Below the pieces are notes generated by a model. That model did no database searches. It saw only the letters and a list, made by a program, of their open reading frames with translations, and had not been told where the DNA came from. Source: Aliidongia sp035943795 (GTDB lineage Bacteria; Pseudomonadota; Alphaproteobacteria; ATCC43930; CGMCC-115725). From it: a stretch of DNA of 64,000 nt. Below are positions 40,900 through 49,484 of the stretch, piece by piece; position 1 is the stretch's first letter, and each line of letters starts with the position of its first letter. The translations under genes were made by a program, and so were the position numbers. The DNA lies in the NCBI RefSeq assembly GCF_035943795.1, contig NZ_DASZBY010000153.1, forward strand, positions 1 to 64,000. The letters run 5' to 3'.

Positions 40900-41889
40900 A
40901 TGGCGACCAACGAAAAGCTGAAGACTCCGGCCCTCGCGGCCTATGCCGGCCTGGTGCTGCGCGACGCCGCGATCCCGGAATTGCCGAACCATTATCGCGG
41001 CAAGGTGCGCGAGAATTACGATCTGCCGGACGGCCGTCGCATCATCATCGCGACCGACCGCCTGAGCGCGTTCGACCGGATCCTGACCGCCGTGCCGCTG
41101 AAGGGTCAGGTCCTGACCCAGATCGCCCGGTTCTGGTTCGACCGCACGCGCGACATCTGTCCGAACCACGTCATCGAATATCCCGACCCGAACGTGCTGG
41201 TCTGCCGCAACCTCAAGATCATGCCGGTCGAGATCGTCGTTCGCGACTACCTGGCCGGTACGACCTCGACCTCGATCCTCTCCATGTACAACGGCGGCCG
41301 CCGCGACATGTACGGCCACCATTTCCCGGACGGCATGCAGCCGAACGAAAAATTGCCCGCACCGATCATCACGCCGACGACCAAGGCGTTCGATGCCGGC
41401 CACGACGAGGAACTGACCCCCGACGAGATCGTCGCCAAGGGCCTGCTGAGCTCAGACCAGTGGGCCCATGTCTCCCGTCTGGCGCTGGCGCTGTTCGCGC
41501 GCGGACAGGAAATCGCCCGGCTGCATGGGTTGATCCTGGTCGACACCAAGTACGAGTTCGGCTTCGACACCGACGGCAGCATCGTGCTGGCCGACGAGAT
41601 CCATACGCCGGATTCGAGCCGCTATTGGTTCGCCGAGAGCTACCCCGTTCGCTTTGCCGCGGGCGAGAAGCCGGAGAGTTTCGATAAGGATTTCGTGCGC
41701 AGCTGGGTCGTCGCGCGCTGCGATCCCTATGTCGACGCAATTCCGGAAATTCCGGACGAGATCAATCTCGAAGCCGCCCGAATCTATATCAGCGTTTACG
41801 AGACGATCACAGGCGAGACCTTCCCGCTTCCACCGGCAGGCCAGCCGGTGCTGGAACGGATCCGCGGAAACCTGAAGCGATTCTTCTAG
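40900..41889 (+). CDS. purC: Phosphoribosylaminoimidazole-succinocarboxamide synthase
   Basis: Joins aspartate to CAIR in purine synthesis. The 329-residue protein is of the long form also found in fungi and several alphaproteobacteria. Typical segments are YRGKVRENYDL, TDRLSAFDR, PVEIVVRDYLAGTTS and VDTKYEFGF, followed by LADEIHTPDSSRYW. ATG at 40900 removes 15 non-homologous residues of the open frame. It has its own promoter region and is not linked to other pur genes here except purF 10 kb away. Confidence 0.95.
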   Translation: MATNEKLKTPALAAYAGLVLRDAAIPELPNHYRGKVRENYDLPDGRRIIIATDRLSAFDRILTAVPLKGQVLTQIARFWFDRTRDICPNHVIEYPDPNVLVCRNLKIMPVEIVVRDYLAGTTSTSILSMYNGGRRDMYGHHFPDGMQPNEKLPAPIITPTTKAFDAGHDEELTPDEIVAKGLLSSDQWAHVSRLALALFARGQEIARLHGLILVDTKYEFGFDTDGSIVLADEIHTPDSSRYWFAESYPVRFAAGEKPESFDKDFVRSWVVARCDPYVDAIPEIPDEINLEAARIYISVYETITGETFPLPPAGQPVLERIRGNLKRFF

Positions 41890-41925
41890 GACCCGCCGCC
41901 CGCTCTCTTGACAGTAAATCGACCC

Positions 41926-41940
41926 TGTATACAAGTATAC
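41926..41940. promoter_or_regulatory. TGTATACA palindrome upstream of an amino acid transporter operon
   Basis: TGTATACA at 41926-41933 is a perfect palindrome, and GTATAC recurs at 41935-41940. It lies 14 nt after TTGACA (41908-41913), too close for a normal -10, so it reads better as an operator. TTGTATACAA-like palindromes are typical of GntR/FCD regulators; no such gene is in the window. Confidence 0.45.
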
Positions 41941-42042
41941 CGACTGCGCGCCAGAACCGACGGCTGACTGCCTGCTGGTGATGGCGACGAGTGCAATCCG
42001 GCCGACAGAGCCGTTGCCACGGACGAGACGGGGGAAATTCCG

Positions 42043-42873
42043 ATGCTTTCAGCGAAGAGCGGCATGCTGGCCTTTGCCCTGGCCGCCGGCGTGGCCTGGT
42101 CCGCCGCGGCGAGCGCCGACGAGGCCATACCGACCAATAGTCCTCGCATCCAGGCGATCCAGAAGGCCGGCGTGTTTCGGGTCGCCGTCCTGGCCAACCC
42201 GCCGTGGCTGGTCGAGAACACCAGCGGCAGCGGCGACCAATGGTCCGGTCCCGGCTGGACGCTGGCCAAGGAATACGCCCGCCTGCTGAACGTGAAGCTC
42301 GAGCCGGTCGCCGTATCGCACGAGACCAAGGTGCCGGTGCTGGCGTCCAACCAGGTCGATATGACCGTCTCGCCGCTGTCGGTCACGCCTGAGCGGCTGA
42401 AGGTGATCGATTTCGTCACCTATTCCGCGACCAGCCTCTGCGTGTTCGGTCGCGCCGACAATCCGAAGGTCGCCAACGCCAAGAGCATCGACGATTTCAA
42501 CAAGGCCGGCATCGTGGTCGCCTACTACACCGGTGGCGGCGAGGAACATTGGGTGCAGACCCGGTTCCCGAACGCGACCCTGCGCGGCGTGTCGACGGCC
42601 GGCACCGCGGCACCGGTCGAGGAAATCATGGCGAAGCGTGCCGACGTAACACCGATCAACCGGATTCCCTGGGTTGCCCTCAACAAGAAGGTCAGGGGCC
42701 TGAAGGCGTTTCCGGAGGGCGACAATTGCCAGGGCAGCAAGGAAATGGGCACGGACATCGGGTCGGCCATCGACAAGAACCAGCCGGAATTCCTCGCCTG
42801 GCTCAAGGCCGTGGAGACGCGGATGCAGCCGCAGCTCACCGCCGAGGAAACCAAGATGATCGACAAGATGTGA
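42043..42873 (+). CDS. Amino acid ABC transporter substrate-binding protein
   Basis: A 276-residue periplasmic binding protein of the SBP family 3 type. A Sec signal peptide ends near ASA-DEA at residues 23-28. The mature part starts with IQAIQKAGVFRVAVLANPPW, the typical opening of polar amino acid receptors, and includes VDMTVSPLSVTPERLKVIDF. The ligand is not predictable; a polar or acidic amino acid is likely. First gene of a four-gene transporter operon; a hairpin lies between it and the first permease gene. Confidence 0.9.
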   Translation: MLSAKSGMLAFALAAGVAWSAAASADEAIPTNSPRIQAIQKAGVFRVAVLANPPWLVENTSGSGDQWSGPGWTLAKEYARLLNVKLEPVAVSHETKVPVLASNQVDMTVSPLSVTPERLKVIDFVTYSATSLCVFGRADNPKVANAKSIDDFNKAGIVVAYYTGGGEEHWVQTRFPNATLRGVSTAGTAAPVEEIMAKRADVTPINRIPWVALNKKVRGLKAFPEGDNCQGSKEMGTDIGSAIDKNQPEFLAWLKAVETRMQPQLTAEETKMIDKM

Positions 42874-42876
42874 GGC

Positions 42877-42906
42877 ATTCGGGCCGCCGGCAGCAGCGGC
42901 CCGAAT
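42877..42906 (+). promoter_or_regulatory. Intercistronic hairpin after the binding-protein gene
   Basis: ATTCGGGCCGC and GCGGCCCGAAT form an 11-bp perfect stem with an 8-nt loop, 3 nt after the stop. Such structures between binding-protein and permease genes commonly protect the upstream mRNA, giving more binding protein than permease. Confidence 0.65.
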
Positions 42907-42929
42907 CCTGATCCCGCGATAGCCGCGCC

Positions 42930-43595
42930 ATGGATTTCGACTTCTCCCCCCTGCTCGACAGTTGGCGCTTCCTGCTTTCCGGGCTGGGTCTGACGCTGCT
43001 GCTGTCCGTCACCGCGGTCGCCTGCAGCTTCGTGCTGGGCCTGGCGGTCGCTCTCGGTCGGCTCTACGGACCGGCCTGGCTGCGCATTCCCCTGGTGTTC
43101 TACATCGATTCGATGCGGGCCATCCCGGTCTTCGTCGTGTTGGTCTGGATCTATTTTTCGGTGCCGATCCTGTCGGGCCATAGCTTCGCGCCCTTCTGGG
43201 CGGCGCTAATCGGCATCACGCTTCACGTCGCCGCCTATGTGGCCGAGGTGATCCGGGCCGGCATCGGCTCGATCCGCAAGGGCCAGTTCCAGGCCGGCCT
43301 CGCCATCGGCATGTCCCGACCACAGATCGTGCGCGAGATCCTGCTGCCCCAGGCGATCGTCCGCATGCTGCCGGCGTTCGGTTCGATCATCTCGGTCACG
43401 ATCAAGGACACGGCGATCGCCGCGGTCATCGCCGTGCCGGAGCTGATGCGGCAGGCCGAGACGCTCGCCGGCGAGACCTATCGGCCGATCGAGATCTTCT
43501 CGACCATCATGGTGGTGTATTTCGTGATCATCTTCCCGGTCACCCGCCTGATCGACCGTTTCTATACGCGCGTCGCCCACCTGGGCCGGTCATGA
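42930..43595 (+). CDS. Amino acid ABC transporter permease (first)
   Basis: A 221-residue HisM/GlnP-type inner-membrane permease with about five membrane segments. The EAA loop contacting the ATPase reads AGLAIGMSRPQIVREILLPQA near 124-144. Its partner permease gene overlaps by 4 nt. The two permeases probably form a heterodimer in one importer with the ATPase at 44248. Confidence 0.92.
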   Translation: MDFDFSPLLDSWRFLLSGLGLTLLLSVTAVACSFVLGLAVALGRLYGPAWLRIPLVFYIDSMRAIPVFVVLVWIYFSVPILSGHSFAPFWAALIGITLHVAAYVAEVIRAGIGSIRKGQFQAGLAIGMSRPQIVREILLPQAIVRMLPAFGSIISVTIKDTAIAAVIAVPELMRQAETLAGETYRPIEIFSTIMVVYFVIIFPVTRLIDRFYTRVAHLGRS

Positions 43596-44251
43596 AGCTC
43601 GACTGGACGATCGTCTGGCAAAGCCGCTGGCTGCTGCTCGACGGCGCGCTCGTCACCATCCTGCTGACCGCCTTGACCATGGTCATCGCCGTGCCCGGCG
43701 GCATCCTGCTGGCGCTGATGCGCGGGTCGCGGTTCAAGGCAGTCGCCCTGTTCGCGACCGGGTTCGTCGAGCTGTTCCGCAACCTGCCGCTGCTGCTGCT
43801 GGTCTATTGGGCGTTCTACGTCCTGCCGGTGCTGACCGACCTCAGCCTGTCGCCGTTCACCACCGGGCTGACGGCACTGTGCCTCAACGTCTCGGCCTAT
43901 AATTCCGAAACCTTCCGCTCCGGCATCAATTCGATCCGCAAGGGCCAGACCGAGGCGGGCCTCGCGATCGGCATGAGCCGCGGCCAGGTGCTCCGCCAGA
44001 TCATCCTGCCGCAGGCCTGGCGCCGTGTGCTGCCGATCCTGGCCAGCACCTGGGTGTCGCTGTTCAAGGACACCTCGCTGGTCTCCGTCATCGCCGTCGG
44101 CGAACTGGCCCATACCGCGATGCAGATCCGCTCGCAAAGCTTCCGCGTGCTGGAGATGCTGACCGCCATGGGCGCGATCTACTGGTTGATGGGCTATCCC
44201 CAGGCCAAGCTGGTCGACTGGATCCATCGGAAATACGGAGTGCGGGAATGA
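43592..44251 (+). CDS. Amino acid ABC transporter permease (second)
   Basis: A 219-residue permease homologous to the preceding gene product, with the EAA loop AGLAIGMSRGQVLRQIILPQA. About five hydrophobic segments are present. Overlaps both neighbours by 4 nt (ATGA), so the operon is tightly coupled. Confidence 0.92.
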   Translation: MKLDWTIVWQSRWLLLDGALVTILLTALTMVIAVPGGILLALMRGSRFKAVALFATGFVELFRNLPLLLLVYWAFYVLPVLTDLSLSPFTTGLTALCLNVSAYNSETFRSGINSIRKGQTEAGLAIGMSRGQVLRQIILPQAWRRVLPILASTWVSLFKDTSLVSVIAVGELAHTAMQIRSQSFRVLEMLTAMGAIYWLMGYPQAKLVDWIHRKYGVRE

Positions 44252-45018
44252 CCGCTTTCACCCGCAAGAATGCCGACAAGGCGCCGATGCTCGTCTATGA
44301 GGACGTGCGCAAGAAATATGGCGGCTTTACCGCACTCGACGGTGTCTCGCTGAACGTCAACCCGGGCGAGGTCGTCTGTCTGATCGGTCCGTCCGGCTCC
44401 GGCAAGTCGACCCTGCTGCGCTGTACCAACGCGCTCGAGACCATCGACAGCGGCGAGATCCGCTTCGAAGGCCGGCCGGTGCCCAAGGCCGAGGCCGAGA
44501 TCCGCAAGGTCCGCCAGCGCATGGGCATGGTGTTCCAAAGCTTCGAGCTGTTTCCGCACAAGACCGCGCTGGAAAACGTCGCGATGGGGCTGGTCACGGT
44601 CAAGAAACTGCCGGTGTCCGAGGCGCAGGATCGCGCCCGGGCGCTGCTGGCCAAGGTCGGCCTCACCGACAAGACGGCGAACTATCCGGCGAACCTGTCG
44701 GGAGGCCAGCAGCAGCGCGTCGCGATCGCGCGCGCGCTCGCGATGGAGCCGCATGTCATGCTGTTCGACGAGCCCACGTCGGCGCTCGACCCGGAAACGG
44801 TGGGCGAAGTGCTGAACGTCATGCGCGCGCTCGCCGAGGAGGGCATGACGATGATCGTCGTGACCCATGAAATGAGCTTCGCCCGGCGGGTCGCCAACTG
44901 GATCGTGGTGTTCGAGCGCGGCCGCCTGCTGGAGGAGGGACCACCGCAGCAGATCTTCGACGCGCCGACCGTCGAGCGGACCCGGGATTTCCTGGGGCAC
45001 CTGGGCTGGAACGGCTGA
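44248..45018 (+). CDS. Amino acid ABC transporter ATP-binding protein
   Basis: A 256-residue GlnQ/HisP-type ATPase. Walker A GPSGSGKST at 47-55, signature LSGGQQQRVAIARAL and Walker B HVMLFDEPTSALDPE are all intact. The VFQSFELFPHKT Q-loop is typical of polar amino acid importers. Last gene of the transporter operon. Confidence 0.95.
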   Translation: MTAFTRKNADKAPMLVYEDVRKKYGGFTALDGVSLNVNPGEVVCLIGPSGSGKSTLLRCTNALETIDSGEIRFEGRPVPKAEAEIRKVRQRMGMVFQSFELFPHKTALENVAMGLVTVKKLPVSEAQDRARALLAKVGLTDKTANYPANLSGGQQQRVAIARALAMEPHVMLFDEPTSALDPETVGEVLNVMRALAEEGMTMIVVTHEMSFARRVANWIVVFERGRLLEEGPPQQIFDAPTVERTRDFLGHLGWNG

Positions 45019-45083
45019 TCCGGAACCGCCTGAAACCCCCGGGTGTTGCGGTCCGATCTCTCAGAACCAAGATCGGAGCCGCC

Positions 45084-46058
45084 GTGACCGAGCCCCTCAA
45101 GACCACGATCAGCGACGAACATCGCGCCATCCAGCGTCAGGTTGCCGAAGCCGACGCCCGGGCCACCAAGCCACAGCCGGGCGCGATGCAGGCCGGTGCC
45201 CGCCCCTATCCGGCACCGCCGCTGCCGGCACAGCATCAGCAGAAGCCGGGCATCGAAAGCCTGCTCGACCCGGCGCCGATGTACGACGCGCCGTTCTACA
45301 AAGGATCCGGCAAGCTCGACGGCAAGGTCGCGATCGTCACCGGAGCCGATTCCGGTATCGGCCGTGCGGTCGCAGTCCTGTTCGCGCGCGAGGGCGCCGA
45401 TCTGGCGGTGCTGTATCTGGACGAGCACGAAGATGCGGCATCGACCCGTGCCGCGGTCGAGCGCGAGGGGCGCCGCTGCCTGCTGATCTCCGGCGACGTC
45501 CGCGACCGGCAATTCTGCCGTGGGGCCGTCGCCCAGGTAGTCGCGGAATTCGGCCGGCTGGACGTGCTGGTCAACAACGCGGCCTTCCAGTTGCACGTCC
45601 CCCGGTTCGAAGACCTGACCGAGGCGCATTTCGACATGACGATGAAGACCAACCTCTATGGCTATTTCCACATGGCCCAGGCAGCGATCGAACACATGCC
45701 GCCCGGCAGCGCCATCGTCAACAGCGGGTCGGTCACCGGTCTGATGGGCAACAAGGATCTGCTGGATTACGCGACGACGAAGGGCGCCATCCATGCCTTC
45801 ACCCGCTCGCTGTCGACCCACCTGATCCCGCGCGGCATCCGGGTCAATGCGGTGGCGCCGGGGCCGGTCTGGACGCCACTCAACCCGGCAGACAAGAACA
45901 GCGACGAGGTGGCGCAGTTCGGTGCCGACACGCCGATGGGCCGGCCGGCACAGCCGGAGGAGATCGCACCGGCCTACGTCTTCCTCGCCTCGTCCCATTG
46001 CTCCAGCTACATCACCGGCGAGATCCTGCCGGTGATCGGCGGCTACATCAGCCGATAG
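45084..46058 (+). CDS. SDR family oxidoreductase (YghA/general-stress type)
   Basis: A 324-residue SDR with a Pro/Gln-rich N-terminal extension of about 75 residues, then TGADSGIGRAVA, NNAAFQ, NSGSVTG and the YATTKGA Tyr/Lys motif. The extension with PAPMYDAPFYKGSGKLDGKVA is typical of the group including E. coli YghA and Bacillus stress-induced oxidoreductases. The substrate is unknown. The start is GTG with CGGAG a few bases upstream. A convergent hairpin follows. Confidence 0.9.
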   Translation: MTEPLKTTISDEHRAIQRQVAEADARATKPQPGAMQAGARPYPAPPLPAQHQQKPGIESLLDPAPMYDAPFYKGSGKLDGKVAIVTGADSGIGRAVAVLFAREGADLAVLYLDEHEDAASTRAAVEREGRRCLLISGDVRDRQFCRGAVAQVVAEFGRLDVLVNNAAFQLHVPRFEDLTEAHFDMTMKTNLYGYFHMAQAAIEHMPPGSAIVNSGSVTGLMGNKDLLDYATTKGAIHAFTRSLSTHLIPRGIRVNAVAPGPVWTPLNPADKNSDEVAQFGADTPMGRPAQPEEIAPAYVFLASSHCSSYITGEILPVIGGYISR

Positions 46059-46067
46059 ACCGCGGGC

Positions 46068-46097
46068 GGGCTCACGGGACGCATCCCATGAGCCCGT
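46068..46097. terminator. Hairpin between convergent SDR and symporter genes
   Basis: CGGGCTCA-C-GGGA and TCCC-A-TGAGCCCG form a 12-bp stem with one mismatch and a 4-nt loop. It is 9 nt after the SDR stop and 7 nt after the symporter stop, fitting a bidirectional terminator, although neither side has a T run. Confidence 0.55.
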
Positions 46098-46104
46098 TGC
46101 CGTA

Positions 46105-47379
46105 TCAGGCGGCGGCCTGGACTTCCATCTCCTCGATCATCGATTCCGTATCGGCATCAGTGACCAGTTGCCCTTCCCATTTGGCGACCACGGCCGTCGC
46201 CAGCGAGTTGCCGATGACGTTGGTGGCCGACCGTCCCATGTCGAGGAACGTATCGATGCCGAGGATCAGCAGCAATCCTTCCTCGGGCAGGCTGAACTGG
46301 CTGAGTGTCGCCGCGATCACCACGAGCGAGGCGCGCGGCACGCCGGCCACGCCCTTGCTGGTCAGCATCAGGGTCAGCAGCATCGCGATCTGGGTGCCGA
46401 GGCTGAGGGGAATGTCGTAGGCCTGGGCGATGAACACGCTCGCGAAGGTGCAGTACATCATCGTGCCGTCGAGATTGAACGAATAGCCGAGCGGCAGCAC
46501 GAAGCTGGAGATTTTGCGGCTGACCGGGAACTTCGCCAGCTGCTCCAGCATCTTGGGGTAAGCCGCTTCGGAACTGGCGGTCGAGAAGGCCAGCAGGAAC
46601 GGCTCCTGCACCAGGGCCACCAGCCGCTTGACGCTCGGCCCCAGGATCAGGAAGCCCACGATCACCAGGATCAGCCACAGACAGACCAGGCCGAAATAGA
46701 ACTCGCCCATGAACTTGGCGTAGTTGACCAGGATGCCGAGGCCGTTGGTCGAGATCGTCGCCGCCATGGCGCAGAACACGGCGAGCGGTGCCAGCTTCAT
46801 CACATAGCCGGTCACGCGCAGGATGATGTGCGAGATGCCTTCGATGCCTTCGAGCACCAGTCTGGCTTTGGCGCCGATCGAGGCGCAGGCGACGCCGAAG
46901 AAGATCGAGAACACGACGATCTGCAGAATCTCGTTCTCGACCATCGGGCGGAATGCCGAATCCGGGAAGACGTGCTTCACGAAGCCGTCGAGGGACATGG
47001 CATGGGCGTCGATGCCGGTGGCGGCACCGCTGATCACCTTGTGCACGCCCACGCCCGGCTCGAACAGGTTGACCAGGATCAGGCCCAGGGTCAGCGATAC
47101 GAGCGACGCGCTGACGAACCACAGCATCGCCTTGCCGCCGACCCGACCGACCGCGCCGGCATCGGACATGTGGCCGATGCCCACGACCAGGGTCGAGAAT
47201 ACCAGGGGCGCGATGATCATCTTGATCAGGCGCAGGAAGATCATGCTGCCGAACGAGATGTAACCGGCGATGAGTTTCTGGGTCGCCGCCTCCGCGACCT
47301 GGGAGTGGATCGCGCCGCCCACGAGGATGCCCAGCACCATCGCGACGAGAATGTAAGTAGTCATTCGGCTTGATTTCAT
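46105..47379 (-). CDS. Dicarboxylate/amino acid:cation symporter (DAACS family)
   Basis: A 424-residue inner-membrane symporter of the GltP/DctA family, coupling uptake of C4-dicarboxylates or acidic amino acids to sodium or protons. Eight membrane segments with two re-entrant loops are expected. Signatures seen are TASSEAAYPKML (hairpin 1), FNLDGTMMY (cation site), SKGVAGVPRASLV (hairpin 2) and DTFLDMGRSATNVIGN (substrate site). The last is DxxRTxxNV in acidic-substrate carriers; here R is followed by S. Monocistronic. Confidence 0.93.
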   Translation of the reverse strand: MKSSRMTTYILVAMVLGILVGGAIHSQVAEAATQKLIAGYISFGSMIFLRLIKMIIAPLVFSTLVVGIGHMSDAGAVGRVGGKAMLWFVSASLVSLTLGLILVNLFEPGVGVHKVISGAATGIDAHAMSLDGFVKHVFPDSAFRPMVENEILQIVVFSIFFGVACASIGAKARLVLEGIEGISHIILRVTGYVMKLAPLAVFCAMAATISTNGLGILVNYAKFMGEFYFGLVCLWLILVIVGFLILGPSVKRLVALVQEPFLLAFSTASSEAAYPKMLEQLAKFPVSRKISSFVLPLGYSFNLDGTMMYCTFASVFIAQAYDIPLSLGTQIAMLLTLMLTSKGVAGVPRASLVVIAATLSQFSLPEEGLLLILGIDTFLDMGRSATNVIGNSLATAVVAKWEGQLVTDADTESMIEEMEVQAAA

Positions 47380-47434
47380 CGTCGCAGCGCCCCGCTCGGT
47401 CGTTTCACTCTCCGCACCCGCGAAGGCTTCATCC

Positions 47435-47455
47435 GATGTTGCAGGGATGTTGCGG
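47435..47455. repeat. Tandem direct repeat upstream of the symporter gene
   Basis: GATGTTGCAGG followed directly by GATGTTGCGG, an 11-bp period equal to one helical turn, 56-76 nt upstream of the symporter start. It may be a regulator site. I see no sigma-54 motif in this region. Confidence 0.35.
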
Positions 47456-47608
47456 TCCTGTCCAGACCCCCAAAAAAATCTTATGACCTGAAAGCAAGAC
47501 TAATATCCGCAAGCCAGATATGTCCTTCCAGCCAGGATGCGATGACGAGGGACTTGTGAAAGCCTGCCGAGAACACGCGAGAAAATTTGCAATCGGCCGA
47601 GGACCAGC

Positions 47609-48112
47609 ATGGGGAAAGTGACAGCGGAAAAACCGCGAAGGGCGGGCGGGACGGTCGCCCGGGGTCAATGCGTTTGCGGCAAGGTAAGTCTGGAGATCGA
47701 CGTCCCGGCGCGTTGGGCGTGGCACGATCATTCCGAGGCGAGTCGACGTGCGCACGGTGCCGCCTACGCAACCTATGTCGGCAGTTGGCGTAGCCGTTTC
47801 CGCATCACCATGGGCATCGCCGATATCACCCGCTTCGAAGACGAGGCGACAGGAACGGCTCGAAGCTTCTGCACCCGATGCGGGACGCCGCTTTTCTACG
47901 AGCGGCCACGAGCGCCGCAGATGGTGAACGTTCCCCGCGCGCTGTTCGAAAATCGCACCGGCCGGGAGCCTCGCTACCACATCGCGATCGAAGAGGCGCC
48001 GACGTGGGCCTATACCGGCGAACCGCTGGGCCCCTTGAAAGGCTATCCCGGCGTCATGTGGGAGCGCCCGAAGAAGAAAAAGCCGTTCGACGGCGCGACG
48101 GATTTCGACTGA
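47609..48112 (+). CDS. GFA-fold family protein with altered metal site
   Basis: A 167-residue protein of the GFA/CENP-V fold. The first metal pair is CVCG near 21-24 and the last is FCTRCG near 88-93. The middle CHCxxC group, which carries three cysteines in active homologues (and in the protein at 12461), is replaced by WHDHSEASRR. The C-terminal about 40 residues are an extra lysine-rich segment. Catalysis of the glutathione-formaldehyde type therefore seems unlikely; a structural zinc may remain. The alpha/beta hydrolase gene follows 28 nt downstream. Confidence 0.8.
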   Translation: MGKVTAEKPRRAGGTVARGQCVCGKVSLEIDVPARWAWHDHSEASRRAHGAAYATYVGSWRSRFRITMGIADITRFEDEATGTARSFCTRCGTPLFYERPRAPQMVNVPRALFENRTGREPRYHIAIEEAPTWAYTGEPLGPLKGYPGVMWERPKKKKPFDGATDFD

Positions 48113-48140
48113 CCACGGACGATCGCGAGGAAGTAGAGCC

Positions 48141-48992
48141 ATGCCCTTCATCGACCAGGCCGACGCCCGGCTGTACTACGAGGAAACCGGAAGCGGCTAT
48201 CCGATCGTCTTCGTGCACGAGTTCGCCGCGGATGCGCGCGAATGGGAGCACCAACTCAGGGCCTTCTCGCGTGACTACCGCTGCATCGCCTTCAACGCGC
48301 GCGGCTATCCGCCGTCCGACGTGCCGGCCGATGCGGTCCGCTATGGTTGGGAGTCCTCACGCGACGATCTGCTGGCGATGCTGAATGGGCTGAAGATCGA
48401 CAAGGCCCATCTGGTCGGACTCAGCATGGGCGCCTATACCGCACTCGCCTTCGGCATGCGCCATCCGGACCGGGTCAGCGCGATCGTGGCGGCCGCCTGC
48501 GGATCGGGCTCGCCGCCATCGTTGCGCGCGAATTTCATCCGGGACGCGAAGAACACGGCACAGGCCTTCCTGGAACTGGGCAGCGCCGCCCTCGCCGAGG
48601 TGATCGGCCACAGCCCGACCCGCATCCAGCTCAAGCGCAAGGACCCCCGCGCGTGGGCGGAATTCATGAGCCATCTGCGCGAACATTCGGCCGAGGGCTC
48701 GAGCCACACCATGGCGCGCTACCAGGCCGGCCGGCCCTCGCTCTGGTCGTTCGAGGCCGAACTGCGACGGCTTCGCCTGCCGGTGCTGGTCGCGGTGGGC
48801 GACGAGGACGAGCCCTGTGTCGAAGCGAGCCTCTACCTCAAGCGGCACCTGCCGAACGCCGGCCTCTGGATGGCGCCGAACACCGGCCACGCGATCAACC
48901 TCGAAGAGCCCGCCGCGTTCAACCAGGTCACCGGTGACTTTTTCTCGGCCGTCGGACGCGGCGCCTGGCGACGCGGGTTCGCCGACGGCTAG
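48141..48992 (+). CDS. Alpha/beta hydrolase
   Basis: A 283-residue alpha/beta hydrolase. The nucleophile is Ser95 in VGLSMGAYTA, the acid is within VGDEDEPC, and the catalytic His in NTGHAINLEEP. VHEFAADAREW replaces the usual HGxPG oxyanion loop. The substrate is unknown; esters or lactones are common for the group. It is downstream of the GFA-like gene, and its TAG overlaps the stop of the convergent ArsC-like gene by 4 nt (CTAG). Confidence 0.9.
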   Translation: MPFIDQADARLYYEETGSGYPIVFVHEFAADAREWEHQLRAFSRDYRCIAFNARGYPPSDVPADAVRYGWESSRDDLLAMLNGLKIDKAHLVGLSMGAYTALAFGMRHPDRVSAIVAAACGSGSPPSLRANFIRDAKNTAQAFLELGSAALAEVIGHSPTRIQLKRKDPRAWAEFMSHLREHSAEGSSHTMARYQAGRPSLWSFEAELRRLRLPVLVAVGDEDEPCVEASLYLKRHLPNAGLWMAPNTGHAINLEEPAAFNQVTGDFFSAVGRGAWRRGFADG

Positions 48993-49345
48993 CGGCCAAG
49001 CGCCGCTTCATATTCCGCCGGCTTGAAGCCCACCAGCAAAGAGCCGCCGACGTCCAGCACCGGGCGCTTGATCATCGAAGGCTGGGCCAGCATCAGCGAG
49101 ATCGCCTTCGCCTCGCCGATATCCTCCTTGTCCGCATCCGGCAGTTTGCGGAACGTCGTCCCCGCCCGGTTGAGCAAAACCTCCCAGCCGACCGCGCGCG
49201 CCCAGGCCTGCAGCGTCTCGCGGGCAATGCCTTGGGTCTTGTAGTCGTGAAAGGCGTAGGCGACGTCCTGCGCTTCCAGCCAGGCCCGCGCCTTCTTCAT
49301 CGTGTCGCAATTCTTGATGCCGTGGATCGTGACCGGCTTGGTCAT
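48989..49345 (-). CDS. ArsC family protein, YffB type
   Basis: A 118-residue thioredoxin-fold protein of the ArsC/Spx family. The N-terminal IHGIKNCDTMKKARAWL has the redox Cys13 in the CDT form characteristic of YffB-type reductases rather than true arsenate reductases. The C-terminal conserved PSMIKRPVLDVGG is intact. No other ars gene is near, so arsenate reduction is doubtful; a glutathione-dependent thiol reductase role has been suggested for the group. Confidence 0.88.
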   Translation of the reverse strand: MTKPVTIHGIKNCDTMKKARAWLEAQDVAYAFHDYKTQGIARETLQAWARAVGWEVLLNRAGTTFRKLPDADKEDIGEAKAISLMLAQPSMIKRPVLDVGGSLLVGFKPAEYEAALGR

Positions 49346-49484
49346 GGTCGTGTGCTCGTCCCGTTCGGTTGCCCAGCGTCATGCCGGAATGGATGATGGA
49401 CCGACGGTACGGACGAACCGGCAACGCTTCAAGAGAGTGGGGAGGCAGACGGCCATGCCGCCGGGCCTCCCCTGCCCAGACATT

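Noticed and set aside
41908..41933. TTGACA and TATACA as a sigma-70 promoter for the transporter operon
   Set aside because: Spacing is 14 nt, too short; the second element is better explained as part of a palindromic operator.
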